DNA of 64,000 nt from Phoronis australis (GCA_002633005.1 NMRA01000240.1:241687-305686), one strand, 5' to 3'. Shown: positions 10,861-21,949, counted from the first letter of the stretch. Program-made: numbers and translations. The notes: generated from the sequence alone by a model not told the origin.

Positions 10861-12329
10861 TGGTTCATACTAGTAGTCAACCTCGTCTCTCAAAGCATCG
10901 AACTCTACAGCAGTACACTTGAATTCTGAAGTAGTCTCAAGCTTCAGCGGTACCTTGCACGACCTCAGATGGCTTCTAACCTCATTAAAGCAATTAACCA
11001 AGGTCACAATTCCTCCCCTTTCACGCTTTTTAATGAAAATTCATCAAATGTATAAGAAGGAAATTATCCGGATCCTCCGTATTTTCCAGTGCATATCATC
11101 TTGAACATTGAATTGCGGTGTATAAGTTAAACGAAACGTGAGATGCTCCAGCAAATTGGGGTCTCAAAATTGAAATTAAAGTTTTTTTGATATTTGCATT
11201 GGTTATATTAGACCCTCATGTAAGAGTACAATGACAATGATAATGACAATTACAATTAGAATGTAAGCCCAGATCACAAAAATACCCAAATTCGAAAGCA
11301 ACGTTTAGCACTAAGTGTATAAGAAACCAGGTTTTTTTAAACATTTCTCGAAGTTCAATCTTAGAAATGTCTACACATGAAATTTCAAATTCAAACATTG
11401 TTCGATATAGCAGGCACGTTAAGCAAAACCTTGCTTAATGGTCTCGGAGTTTTTTACCCTGTTTGAAATTTAATTCTATCTCATAGTTGCAAATGTCATT
11501 TTTTTACTAACGTTTAATGAGTCTTTACGGCAACCACTGACAAAATTTGTTACCAGTTTTAAAAGTCTGTTTTTTGCTTTTGGTTAAACACAATTCTACT
11601 GACATGAAAAAGCAAATTATGCTTTGATAGCCAAATAGGTCATAACTCCACAAGCAAAGGCCATTGACTGCAAATATTGCAAAAGTGTACTGTGGGTCAA
11701 TATTTCAACACATTCACAAAATATTGGTACTGTAATAATTTTTGGGTATATAGTTAATTTTCACTTTCTTATGTTTTTATATATAATAATTCTTAATAAA
11801 ACAGGTTCCATGGCACGACCAGAAGTGAAGATACCATGGGTGCCTGCGTTAGTTGCTAATAAATGATATTTTGTTCCACGTTCAAATCAACGATATGGGA
11901 CCTGGTGATTAACATGGACTTTGATGTGCATTGCAAAAACTGAAACAGGAATCTGGGTAGGCCTATTTACAACCAAAAACAACTCAGCAAAACGTACCGT
12001 ACCTAATACACAATTATCTCAATTATTATTATCGGAACAATGTTCCACATTCAACAGAACTTAACCAATATTCTGTTGAATGTCGAACTTTTTATCATGG
12101 CAACTTAACGATTATCGAAAACATTAGTGACACCCTTGATATTAATAGTAAATAGGAGGGGATCGTGTATGAATACCTAAGGTATCCCATGGCTGACAAT
12201 GGACATATCTGAATATTGGCAAGTTAGACATTACAGTGAGATTCGTCTGAGAAGTAGGACCAGAACCTCTGCGCACTCCACACATTTTCAGGAGATAGCC
12301 GTAATGGAACGTGACAAAGGCAATTTGAA
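10861..12329. other. no gene recognised; one hairpin
   Basis: AT-rich DNA. A short purine/pyrimidine simple repeat (ACAATGATAATGACAATT) lies near 11230. The only structured element is the perfect hairpin at 12047-12083, annotated separately. Confidence 0.4.
12047..12083. repeat. perfect 13 bp hairpin
   Basis: ACATTCAACAGAA (12047-12059) and TTCTGTTGAATGT (12071-12083) are exact inverses around an 11 bp loop. It may be the core of a decayed foldback element. No function is assigned. Confidence 0.6.
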
Positions 12330-12580
12330 GTTGAAGAGCACATCATCAACGTGTCCCTTTGTCCATACCAGACAACAAGTAATCCGAATAACATCAAACA
12401 TCAATCAAAGCCGTGGCTGTGGAGAACTCGGGTCTAAAACCAGACTGATAAGAAATAACATTATTTTGTGGCAGATGCTCATAAACCTGAGAGAATATAA
12501 TTCTCTCAAAAGTCTCCATGACAACTGATAGTACCGAAATGGGCTTATAATCACCGTATTCATCTCGTTTCATTTTTAAA
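12330..12580 (-). pseudogene. LINE reverse transcriptase fragment
   Basis: On the minus strand, starting near 12580, the translation reads YGDYKPISVLSVV, then FERIIFSQ, YEHLPQNNVIS and YQSGFRPEFST. These are the classic 'NYRPISLLS...FE+I...L...Q.GFR.G.ST' blocks (RT motif 1/2 region) of non-LTR retrotransposon ORF2. The conserved 'KAFD' and 'YADD' blocks are not present downstream, so this is an internally truncated relic. Confidence 0.75.
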
Positions 12581-13942
12581 GAGAAACCTTTTATAGAATG
12601 AACAAAATAAGTTCTGTGGAGGCGTGGTTCATCCTTTCAAGAAGAATGGTTCGTTTTTTACAAATACCAAGAGGTAATGGCTAGAACGTAAGCTCTTCCT
12701 TCGTTTCCTCTCAATCCGCATGTGTACTTGCTCCTAAGACTGATTTGATGGCGCATCCCTTTCGACGTCAGTCGCTATTTTTAAACAGTTCGGAATGTGT
12801 AGGCGGCAGTTAATAAAGTCATTTTTCTAATCGACTGGTTTGAAAGAACATTTGTATGTTTGGCCCTTTAGACCTTAAGTTTCTGGTAAAACTAGGCTTG
12901 ACAATACCAGAAAATGAATGCTGCGGGGTTGTTTGGAGAAACTTTCAGAAAGATACGTTTTATCTCTCGAATCTCCAAGTAACGTGAGTGATATGCCATT
13001 GCAACTTTATTAAGACACCGACTACAATAATTCAAGAATAGAGTTTTTCGTTGTAATGGGCTAATTAAACTGAGTAAAAGTGCTGATCCTAAGGTGGAAG
13101 CGTAGGCGACCTTGCCAGATTTTAACGGCATTGCCGATATTGAAAATGTGCTCTAAAATATAGCTTACGCAGTTGTTATCAGGCTTGTTTACATGGCCAT
13201 ATTAATCGTCATTTGTATCGCTATTTTAATCGTCCTTTCGGCATACCGAGAAAAAATTCCAATTTGTTACCAGCTAAATAGTGGATTTTACTAGGCAAGT
13301 GTCAAGTAAAATCAAACAGCTGCAATAAATCACTCGAGCACTCTGCATATACGTGGTTCACCAAAGCTTACGAGCACCAAGTCTAAAAAATGGGTAACTC
13401 GAATTTTTGAGAATATGGACCTTTTACTAAGAATCACGGGAAACTTTCAGAGCAACCCCCGGGGTGCGGGCTTGCAAAGGTATTCTTCGCAACATTTATT
13501 GTCGTTTGAAGCACAAAAAGGATTTTTTTTATATCATTTCGGAAATGAGGCCAGAGGGAAATTGCATGAGCCGTGGTCGGTTGGGGGCTACTATCCTGCG
13601 GGCTTAACTGTAGCGAAGAAATAGCGTAAAAATGTTCGAGTCTAAATGCTGCTGTTGTGTGTGCCATGCATGAAAAGTTTGGGAAGGTATAATTGTTACC
13701 TTTTGACTATCTAGTCGATATCAGTTTTGAAACTAGTTTCGTTTTAACACTTCTCAGTTACCTGGGATACGCACGTGAATTGGTTTGGTTTTTCTGCTTG
13801 TTTTAATTATTTAAAAACACTTGAAATGGTGCAAAAAAAACGTGAACTCGTGAATTAAACATGGATTTGCGTATTTCTACGTGTAGCCTCCATTAATCGG
13901 GGTATTAAAATGTGTCATTAAACGTTGTTGCTATATTTTCAG
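12581..13942. other. no gene recognised (probable intron)
   Basis: This lies directly upstream of the EGF-like exon and may be intron sequence of that gene. No VWA-like or EGF-like exon was found here on the + strand. Confidence 0.35.
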
Positions 13943-14080
13943 GGAGCGTTGACGTTGAGTGCAACAAGGGTGGAACGTTGTGCTATGACTCTCTAGCGGT
14001 GTGTGAAAAGCACAAAACTGAATCTGCCAGGTGTGTCTGTCCGGAGGGTTACTACTTGCTGGATAACGCAGTGTGTAAAG
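13943..14080 (+). CDS. EGF-like exon of a membrane protein gene (penultimate exon)
   Basis: A pyrimidine-rich acceptor (TATATTTTCAG) precedes the exon and a GTATGAG donor follows it. The 138 nt exon is in phase 1 at both ends, the usual phase for shuffled extracellular modules. It encodes six cysteines spaced C-x6-C-x6-C-x9-C-x-C-x11-C, ending CPEGYYLLDNAVC, which fits an EGF-like fold of extracellular proteins. The reading frame continues into the transmembrane exon at 14352 (phase 1 donor, 2 nt completing the codon). It matches the exon at 60575-60712 in length, phase and cysteine layout. Upstream exons of this gene were not found in the window. Ligand and function are unknown. Confidence 0.75.
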
Positions 14081-14351
14081 GTATGAGCGAGACTCGTTTA
14101 AAAGCATCGTGATGTAAGCATGCAATTATAAAGTTAGTGAAAGAAATCCCGGGAATTAAGCATCGAGATGGCGAGGACGCGAAACGAAAATAATTATAGG
14201 AATTGCATTGTAGCCCAGTAAATAAGCGTTAGCAATACAGTTTGGTACAACAGATAACATCCCATAATATTTGGGACTAACTACGTCATGATTTAGTAAA
14301 ATATGGTGTGAATCATCGAATATACTTTAAGTATTTTGTTATTATTGACAG

Positions 14352-14578
14352 TGAATATGATGGCATGGGAACCGCTCGACGAATTCATAGATACTCAAGA
14401 CATACAAGATCAGAGCTCGGGAGGTATAGGAATTTGGATAGGAGTTGCAGTTGGTGCTATAGTGATCGTAGGTTTAGGGTTCTTTGTCTTTAAGTGTGCA
14501 ACAAAGCAATGTAAAGAAGCTGACGACGACAACGATGGCGATGATGATGATGATGACGATGATGCTGATGATTCGTAG
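14352..14578 (+). CDS. last coding exon: transmembrane helix and acidic cytoplasmic tail
   Basis: The acceptor ATTATTGACAG precedes an exon that joins the EGF exon in frame (G + TG). It encodes a short juxtamembrane stretch (EPLDEFIDTQ), then a single hydrophobic helix (IGIWIGVAVGAIVIVGLGFF). A stop-transfer cluster with Cys and Lys follows (KCATKQCK). The tail is almost entirely Asp (DDDNDGDDDDDDDDADDS) and ends at TAG 14576-14578. This is the C-terminus of a type I single-pass membrane protein with the EGF-like module just outside the membrane. The tail is encoded by a GAT/GAC trinucleotide run and could vary in length between individuals. Confidence 0.8.
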
Positions 14579-14662
14579 CAGTTGTGACGCGTGCTTGCAT
14601 GTATGTGACGTTTCTTTATCCCTTTGTGTTCATAAGTATACAGTGAGAAGGGACAGTGAAGC

Positions 14663-14668
14663 AATAAA
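14663..14668 (+). terminator. polyadenylation signal AATAAA
   Basis: AATAAA lies 85 bp after the stop codon of the transmembrane exon. It is a canonical position and sequence for the 3' end of this transcript. Confidence 0.65.
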
Positions 14669-15495
14669 GTTATAAAATGGCATCGTTTTATTATAAAAAG
14701 TAAGGTTCTTGCTAGCAACTCATATATAGAATGATTGACAAAAAATGATTATCGAAATAAAATCAAGAGATCAGAAAGGGCAAATCCTCTATTATCTATC
14801 TTTGCGTATATCTCATTTACAACGAAGAGCAAAATGTGATATTAGGAGAAACATTAGATAAGCCTAAATTTTGTTTAATCTGGTCGCCACTTTATGACTT
14901 GAAAATTGAACGGAAGCCTTGAAACCCTCCATTCCCACCAGAATTGCACACATTTTGGGCCACTGGAAAAAATACCGCTCTTTATGAAAAGAATGTTAAA
15001 TATTACCACAGAAAATATGAGAAACTGTGCAATAAAAATGTTAATGAGCCGTCACTTTATGCTTCAACGTGACTTTTGTTGGTTCTTTTATGTGCCATGT
15101 GAAACAAATTCGCCAATTTCAATTTTGAAAAAAATTGCCAAACAATGCACGTTGCAAAAGTCACTGACTGATTTTTTGGCCTCAAACATGAACAAATCCT
15201 ATGGAATAGCGAATGTGCAAATCAGCCATCTTGAATTTGCCGCCGCAGATGCGTTATGGGAAATGTATGCCTCTATCGCTTGGCAACCGATTGTTTACAG
15301 TGTTGCCGAGTGTTGTATCAACGAATGTTTAGCACAGAAGCGGTCAAAAAAGTTATTCTATTTGAATTCGTATCCAAAATTAATATTAAACGAACAACTA
15401 GTGCAGGAAGCAAGCAACTGTATTTTATTATAGAAATGTTTTGGAAATGAATAAAGTCAACGTTGCCCCACCCCAGCTCCGTTGACTGTAACTAC
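14669..15495. other. no gene recognised
   Basis: A 175-codon open frame at 14906-15433 (+) has a non-ATG start, no recognisable domain and no splice context. I treat it as chance. Confidence 0.4.
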
Positions 15496-16504
15496 GGGGC
15501 CCGGTCTGCAATCTCCGTCAGGCTCATACTCATACTCGCGATTTCATACTCAAAATCATGCTCACTGGAGTCGTAGGCCTACTCGAAAAACCGTATTTGA
15601 TGTCATATTTCGAGTAGACTCCAAACGCGTACTTAAATCTGAGAATCGTACCGGGCACTCGAGTTGCTATGGAACTCGTCAGTTATGATGTGGAATGCAA
15701 AACCACGAAAAATAGCGCTGATTCAGCGCTCCCTATATTCGCATCGACTACCCTAGCAACTACGTTCCTTATCTCCCGCCGGAAAATGCCTCAAGAAATT
15801 TAAAACAGCTTATCAAAGAAAGTCCAGTCGGCCAGAGCGGAGCAGCCAAAATCTCAGTGTCTGATTTAGTCAGGGGTAATTCTCCCCGGCCTCACTTCAC
15901 TCATTACTCTTAAAATTGGCATGGTCACACCAACGTTTGGCGGCGTATTGAAATTATCTTTTTCATTAATGCAGTGGTGGGCCGGTGACCCCTGTTCTCT
16001 CTTGCATAGAACCCATTGCCGTGTAGGCCTATGCTGATGTCAAAACTTTGATACTGTATCTTTGCATTTTACCGGGATGTATCAAGTTGGCTGACATTTG
16101 GCGCGATAGGTAAAAACACTACATGTAGTACAACATAGGCAGGCATTCAGAGTTCATCAGTGAACGGGACGAGACGTCTACTCATAAATGGGCAAAAAAT
16201 ATGGAACATCATTCGGGGATTGAGAAATTATCGATGACTAAACTATTATGTGAAATCTGACAGGGAAGCAAATTGTTTTCATCAACTTTCTGTAGGAAAC
16301 CATACAAACCGTTGCACACAAACGTCAATCAAGGCAATCCCCACCCCACAGCTGCTTTTGACCCTTGTAATGACTCGTCGACATGCGATTAGCATTCACC
16401 AGTTGCCAGGAATCGTAGTAAGAAAAATTGGCGGCAATGACTTGCGGTGAGCATGAAGTGTGAGTCTGAGTATGATTTGAGTCTGAGCACGGAGATTGGG
16501 GCCC
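15496..16504. mobile_element. ~1 kb non-autonomous element with GGGGCCC inverted ends
   Basis: The left terminus begins GGGGCCCGGTCTGCAATCTC and continues with CATACTCATACTC. The right terminus (about 16437-16504) is the imperfect inverse, GAGTATGATTTGAGTCTGAG followed by CACGGAGATTGGGGCCC. The terminal inverted repeats are about 70 bp. No transposase is encoded. It overlaps the next MITE at the shared GGGGCCC. Confidence 0.55.
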
Positions 16505-16747
16505 GTTCCAAGAAACTGACTTAAGTTCATTATTGACTTAAGTCTAAGATTTGTCTTAACTTCCAAACTTTGAAACTTCCATATCTAGTAAATTCATCAA
16601 AATTAAGCCACAACGTACGTCAAACACTTAAATCAAGCTTAACATCTCTTTCTTGAAATGATTTTGAGACAAATTGAACTTTTATTTTAAAATTTAGTAA
16701 AATTTAGGAATTGTCTTAGCTAAGTCAGTTTTGTTGGAACGGGCCCC
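16498..16747. repeat. 250 bp MITE with GGGGCCCGTTCCA ends
   Basis: Left end GGGGCCCGTTCCAAGAAACT and right end GTTTTGTTGGAACGGGCCCC are inverted repeats of about 28 bp that include GACTTAAG/CTAAGTC. It is non-coding, with an AT-rich middle containing many TTAAG words. Confidence 0.7.
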
Positions 16748-17434
16748 GGGGCCAGGTAAACTATAAGCACATGTCTTTGATTGTAGCAGCTAAATATAAT
16801 AATCTCTTTTGTATAGAAACTCTCACGCTAGACATGCAAACAATCCCAGGGGAACTGGTGTGGGGTTTGTGCATTGAGATATGCACATTCGCTATTAACC
16901 AAATGTATCTTCAGACGCTTTTTACACAAGACTCAGGTCGATGGCTGTGAACTGTGAATTCCGGTTCCCTGACTCTGAAGTATTGCTACAAGTCTTACCT
17001 GCCTAACGTTCACTAACGCTAGGACCTCACTAAAAAGCAACACTTCGCGGGATTACGTGAGATATTGCCGGGTACTTTGAACGAGAACACGTAACTTTGG
17101 ATAGATTTTAGCGTTACTGAACGCACGCCTGGATTTACCGTATAGAAGCACACTATAGAGACATCCTTGCTCAGCGCAGTAAACAGAATTAAGCAGTGAC
17201 CTAATTTGAACTTTTTTGTTAGAACGTACGTGAGCACATTTTTGAGCAATAGATGACGCAATCCCCGTGCCATTGACTTTTAAATGTGGTTGCTGGAACA
17301 AGACAAGCAGGTATCGATTGATGACACAGTTTTTAAAAGGTCGTCAACTGGAGACTACCTTGATCAACATTAAACATCTACAAGACAGACAAACAACAAA
17401 CAACACATAAAACTACCAGGCATGATGCACAAAC
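16748..17434. other. no gene recognised (possible gypsy gag-side remnants)
   Basis: It leads into the Ty3/gypsy relic. No clear gag motif was read here. Two overlapping minus-strand frames at 17019-17301 show no domain. Confidence 0.3.
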
Positions 17435-17794
17435 CTTTGTGCATTTGCTGCGTTTTGGATCATGTGCGTTGTCTTAAAAAATGCTCCGCGTGACACGCTA
17501 AAAGCAACAATTGTGGCAAAGTGGGTGAACGCTATTTTAACAAAATCAAAGGTCAAAAATAGGAGCCGGTCAACCAGTCGTTCACCGGAAAAATTCTCGT
17601 AGGAATACGCAACAACACGGTCGCAAAAGTCCTTGTGATATCAACGTACATGTAGATAGCGATACTGACACGCATGAGTATTTCATGATGCTGACCAATA
17701 GCGTTCATGGCTAACACCAGCAGGAACACACCCGCGCATTTGTCAAAATCCAGGTACAACTGCAACACACACCAGGAAACGATCAACTCGGTTC

Positions 17795-17983
17795 GTGCGC
17801 TCCAAAATCGACACTGGGACAGAGAGCAACACCCATCCGCTACGAGTTTTTCAGATGCATCCTGACATGTTAAACACGGATGGCCAGCCTGACTCGACCG
17901 TTGTCAAGCCCATCTGGGAAACCCTCTTCGCAGCCTATAACGATGCACCGATACAATGCCATGGCAGTATTTCCCTGTTGTGA
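17795..17983 (+). pseudogene. gypsy aspartic protease (retropepsin) fragment
   Basis: The frame contains KIDTGTESNTHPLRVF, the catalytic Asp-Thr-Gly of retropepsins followed by the usual N-x-x-P segment. It ends in NDAPIQCHGSISL. A stop follows at 17983, after which similarity resumes in another frame, so the polyprotein is broken. It would process Gag-Pol in an active element. Confidence 0.7.
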
Positions 17984-18239
17984 CTTTCGACGAAAGATAA
18001 GAAATGACCAAGTTCTCTGTTTATTGACGTCAAAGGAGCTGTGATTCTCGGGCTTCCAACGTCGGAGAAATAGGGTATCGTCACGTTTCATCAATCCGTA
18101 AAGTCCGTTACCTCTGAGACGCAGCCGAGTGAAAGTGCACCTGGAAGCCCACCGGTGATCAACAGCGTATCTGAAGTACAGAACTTATATCCAGTATAGT
18201 TTGATAAAATGGGTAACTTAGGCTACCTGACGAAGCAAA

Positions 18240-18411
18240 GCTATTAGTATCTCCAGAGCAACGCCGTCCCGTTCATCGACCCGCCGCGAAAGTAGTCTAT
18301 CCACATTAGAGATAAGCTGCGTTTTGAGTTAGACCGCATGGTCGAGAAGGGCATCATAACCAACGTGACTGAAAGTTCAGACTGGTGTAGCTGCATCACG
18401 ACAAGTGTTAA
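18240..18411 (+). pseudogene. gypsy reverse transcriptase, 5' half
   Basis: The translation includes VPFIDPPRK, then RDKLRFELDRMVEKGIITN and ESSDWCSCI. This is the N-terminal 'fingers' signature of Ty3/gypsy RT ('...L..EL..M...GVI.P...DW.S'). A stop occurs after PPRK. The block ends exactly at the TTAA of the Kolobok insertion and continues at 19688. Confidence 0.8.
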
Positions 18412-18665
18412 AGGCGAAGGCAACATTTTTTCATGTCATTTTTAGCAAAAATAGGGCTCGTTGATTATCCCAGACATGTTTTTCACTTATTTACAGCTTT
18501 TCGTAATTTAATTAATTACTCCTCGTCTACTCCGGAGGTGACGTTTTGGGAGGCAAGAATCTCTTTTCATACAGTCTGACTTTGAGAGCAGTCGAGTCAG
18601 TCATTGTTCTACCTCGGTGGTGATAAGTTCGGTCGTCGTTTGCTTTGGTTTACGAGTCAGTCAAC

Positions 18666-18848
18666 ATGCCACGCTGTTGCTGCCTACCGAGATGTACTCA
18701 TTGTCGTCTCACGTACAGAGGAAGAACTGTCCCACTTGCCCGAGTGTACCGCGACACACTCCCAGTGAATGGTGACTTGAGCACCCAAACTGCTTACAAA
18801 AACCCGTCGTGCGACTCCCTCGTCACACACGTGGCACCTTCTAAATAG
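18666..18848 (+). pseudogene. second, inverted copy of the THAP start within the left TIR
   Basis: MPRCCCLPRCTHCRLT is encoded from 18666 on the + strand, mirroring the true THAP start at 19419 on the minus strand. The coding start lies inside the inverted repeat, so both ends of the element carry it. Similarity ends near 18720. The remaining open frame to 18848 is unrelated. Confidence 0.6.
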
Positions 18849-19110
18849 CTCCAATACAAGTCCACAATAAACTTATCAAAATTAGGCTCATCGATCTGTT
18901 CGGTGTCAAACTGGGCCTGTATTCACTCCCACTACTCAACGTCGCTGTAGGGCTGCTTAAAGGCTCTGGGCTAGAGACAACAGCACACGGGGAATCACCG
19001 CTAGTTCCTGGAATTGCACGCTATGGGGTACGTTTGGAGGCAAGGATGACAGTAGATGAAGTGCCTCCAGTCAGTGTTTATAGTGGCCATAGCTCGCGAG
19101 GCTTCTCGCT

Positions 19111-19419
19111 TCAAAAACGAAGTTCTCGGGGGTGGCGACGAGGCATGCCGGAAATCAGCAGCGACGGTATGGAACCCTTCATGCGTTGTTTCGCCACGAC
19201 CTTCATCAATTCATCGTACATATCTCTGTCGAAATCTGACGGCTGAAAATGCTTGCCACTGCTTGGTACGTTTCGTGAGCGGGTAGCGCTGAGTTCTTCA
19301 CACGAACGAGCTAGCCAAGTACGACGAAGTGTGTCATCCTTTGGAAAGCGATGCAAGGTACCCAAAGCGCGTGTGAGACGATAATGAGTACATCCTGGTA
19401 CGCAGCAAGAGCGTGGCAT
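19111..19419 (-). pseudogene. THAP-domain protein N-terminus of the Kolobok-like element
   Basis: Starting at 19419 the product begins MPRSCCVPGCTHYRL, giving the C-x4-C-type zinc pair of a THAP finger. LHRFPKDDTLRRTWLARS (the F-P and W core) and the KHFQPSDFDRDMY segment follow, where the final C-H pair expected before 'F' reads as GKHF. The frame ends at 19111; a related acidic/serine segment continues around 18860-19080 with stops. THAP fingers bind the transposon ends or act as DNA-binding adaptors. The upper zinc ligands look intact, but the catalytic domain is absent. Confidence 0.8.
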
Positions 19420-19687
19420 GTTGACTGACTCGTAAACAAAAGCAAACGACGACCCAACTTATGTCATCCGAGGTAGAACCATGACTGAATAGACCGCTCT
19501 CACAGTCTGACTTTATGAAAAGAAATTGGAGCGAAATTCTTGCTCTCAAAACGTCACTTCCGGAGTAGAGGACGAGAAATTAATTAAATTACGAAAAGCT
19601 GTAATTAAGTGAAAAATATGTCTGGGATAACCAACAGACCTTATTTTTGCTAAAAGTGACATGAAAAAAGTTTGCCTTCGCCTTTAA

Positions 19688-20115
19688 AAGTGAAGGATCT
19701 TTGAGGGTTTCCCTTGACCCCGTAAGCTTAACGACACTGTACGGAGGTGATATCCTGACAAGATGCTCATACCCGAGGAACAATCACAAAATTCATGGCG
19801 CACGTGTGTTTGCCAAGCTTGACGCGAGATCTGGCTATTGGAGTGTTTGTTTGGAAGACAACCAGCTGTTAACGACGTTTTCAAAACATTTGGGACGCTG
19901 AAGGTTACTCTTTGGACTCTGCGTCTCACAAGATTTATTTTAACAATGCATGGACAGTATCATTGAGCAGTGATACGTATTATTGGGTATTTCAGACGAC
20001 CTCATTGTTTATGGGTCCACCGCGGAAAAACATGACTGAAACTCAATTAACCTCATGATAGTTGCAAAAGCAAACGAACTAGTATTCCACAGTACCAAAT
20101 GTCATATCAAACAGC
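19688..20115 (+). pseudogene. gypsy reverse transcriptase, 3' half
   Basis: The block includes LRVSLDP, then GARVFAKLDARSGYWSVCLE (palm, first catalytic Asp) and LTTFSKHLGR. After a frameshift it gives FGLCVSQDLF, GISDDLIVYGS (the Asp-Asp pair, SDD in place of the common YxDD) and LVFHSTKCHIKQ. The order and spacing are standard for gypsy RT. In-frame stops and a frameshift near 19900 mark it as dead. The LINE 3' end follows at once. Confidence 0.8.
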
Positions 20116-20121
20116 AGCAAG

Positions 20122-21944
20122 TCAATTTATTTTTATTTTTCTTCTTTATTTGTACGTACACGTGATCATCGGCCCAAAGTACAACAAACAAACAAACAAG
20201 ATCATTGTAGTGCTATGTACACAAGTCAGCAATAAACAAGCTTTTCAGTTTTTTAAATGCGTAGTAAACGTATTTCACAACTGAGGATTCCATAACAGTC
20301 TATGAAATTTAAACACGGGGACTTGTGCAGAGGTTCTTACTTAGAAACTTAGCTCTGATTTCTGAAAAAGTAACAAAATTGATATTTATCCGTGACACAA
20401 TTCCTCGAACATAATGTAGACACTCTGTCTTTATATGTCATATTTAAGTGGCGACAAGTTTCTACTGCCAATCTGTTGTTTGCACATCGAAAATGTGTAA
20501 AACTTTGCACAAACACTGCCGAGAGATTATCAATTTGTAAATAGTTTTCACGTTCAAATACAACCTTGATTTTTTTAAATATTTTAACGTGAATTGGAAT
20601 CGACATCGAACTGCCACGTTTGCAAAGCACAGTCCGAGGTTGTGAAAAATATTTACAAATGAATCTTGTCACGCGTCTCCTTGGTTTACCCAAACACCAT
20701 AGAAACCATTCATTGACAAACATGTTGTAAGCAGCCCATGGATAACGTTCCTCTGGCATATTCAAATTTTAAACCAGTATTGAATACAGCAAACAAGCAT
20801 CTCGTACACCTAGGGTATCTCTCACATTCACCCAATACTGCAGCGTTAGAGCAAGAACCGCCGATTCCCAAGGTCCATTTACAAAATTTTTAGTGAATTG
20901 TTTCTAATCACTCGTATTCTTTAAAAGCTCAAATCTCGGCACCATAACACAATGTTGGGTACACCAGTTTATCAAATAACTGAAAGGCAAGTGATGGGGG
21001 CATATCGCGACATCTGAGCTGTAGTTTCAAAATACGAAATGCAGCTTTATTTGCTTGACAAGAGAGTTTTTGTCGCTTTCGAGCATGACAACTTCGGTGT
21101 GCTAAAAACACCAAGATACTTATAATGAGATACAACATCTACTTGGTGTTTGTTAAAAACCATTTCTCATAATGTCTTAAGGGACCTCCATTTCAAAATA
21201 CAATTTACTTACTTTAAATTCGCAGCCATACCCCATGAATAACAATAATCATTGAGACAATTCAACATACGTTGCAAGTTAGACGCTGTCAGAGAGCACA
21301 AAACCATGTCATCTGGATATAATAATGAATTATTATGTGTAGCATGCTCATCTAAGTAGATGCTGTTTATGTCACTACGTGAATTGAGTTTTCTAAAAAC
21401 TCAATGAGATAAAAAACAAATAACAGAGGGCTTATCATACAGCCTCGTAGAGTACCAATAGTGCAATTAAATAAGTCTGTTCAACCATCACGTGTTTTAA
21501 CATATGATCTCAACTTGGTATACGTTGATTGCACAATTGATAACATGTTACCATGAACATTAATTTGCATAAGTCCAGGGATATGTGGTACTCAATTAAA
21601 AGCTTCTGAAAATTCAATAAATACACAGTGGAACCTGCCACCCTTCTTGCTTTCGTGTTTCTGACATATCGCATACAAGAAATAGATAATGCACAGTCAC
21701 GTAACCCTTGCGGAACCCTGCCTGGGCTTCAAAAAGTTGACCATTACTGTAGAGCCCAGTTGTACAATCGGTTATTCAGTATTCTGGTAAAGAGTTTCCC
21801 AACAGCCAACAGAAGCGAAATACTTCTATTGTTATTCTCATCGTTACCTTGTTGAAACAACGTAATTAATATTGCATCCCATAAAGCCTGGGGATAGGAA
21901 CCTGACTGGAAAATTTCATTGAACAACTTATGTAGAATCAGCAA
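20122..21944 (-). mobile_element. 5'-truncated non-LTR retrotransposon (LINE), degenerate
   Basis: On the minus strand from 21944 the order is SGSYPQALWDAILITLF, SISLLLAVGKLFTRILNNRL (RT start), a PDD in place of the usual A/DD box (GTCATC at about 21308), and LVYPTLCYGAEI (21138-20929). It ends with HFRCANNRLAVETCRH (near 20470-20510) followed by a Cys-rich C-terminus. The 3' tail at 20122-20200 is an ATAAA-rich simple sequence after GGGCCGATGATCACGTGTAC. Multiple frameshifts and stops are present, and the endonuclease domain is absent. Confidence 0.75.
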
Positions 21945-21949
21945 AAAAA

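Larger units (their letters stand above)
18412..19683 (-). mobile_element. Kolobok-like DNA transposon, internally deleted, TTAA-flanked
   Basis: Ends are AGGCGAAGGCAA... and ...TTGCCTTCGCCT, with TTAA at 18408-18411 and 19684-19687. The terminal inverted repeats are long, about 310 bp (18412-18720 and 19371-19683). They include the THAP coding start, so both termini carry a MPR-C-C-x-P-x-C-T-H block. TTAA target duplication with a THAP-bearing protein is the hallmark combination of the Kolobok superfamily. The DDE catalytic part is missing, so the copy is non-autonomous. It sits inside gypsy RT, and the flanking RT halves are in frame across a single TTAA. Confidence 0.85.
17435..20120 (+). 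mobile_element. Ty3/gypsy-type LTR retrotransposon relic, interrupted
   Basis: In + strand order there is a degenerate zinc-knuckle-like region (NNCGKVGERYF near 17500), a retropepsin-like block with D-T-G at 17810-17818, a linker (ILGLPTSEK near 18055), and the first half of reverse transcriptase up to 18411. After the Kolobok insertion the second RT half runs from 19688 to about 20115 (FAKLDARSGYWSVC, FGLCVSQDLF, then SDD at 19992-20000). No LTRs, RNase H or integrase were found; the minus-strand LINE begins directly downstream. Several frameshifts and stops make it inactive. Confidence 0.8.

Noticed and set aside
14906-15433. 175-codon open frame on the + strand as a gene
   Set aside because: It begins with a non-ATG codon, shows no domain, and lacks splice or promoter context. 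Frames of this length are expected in AT-moderate genomic DNA.
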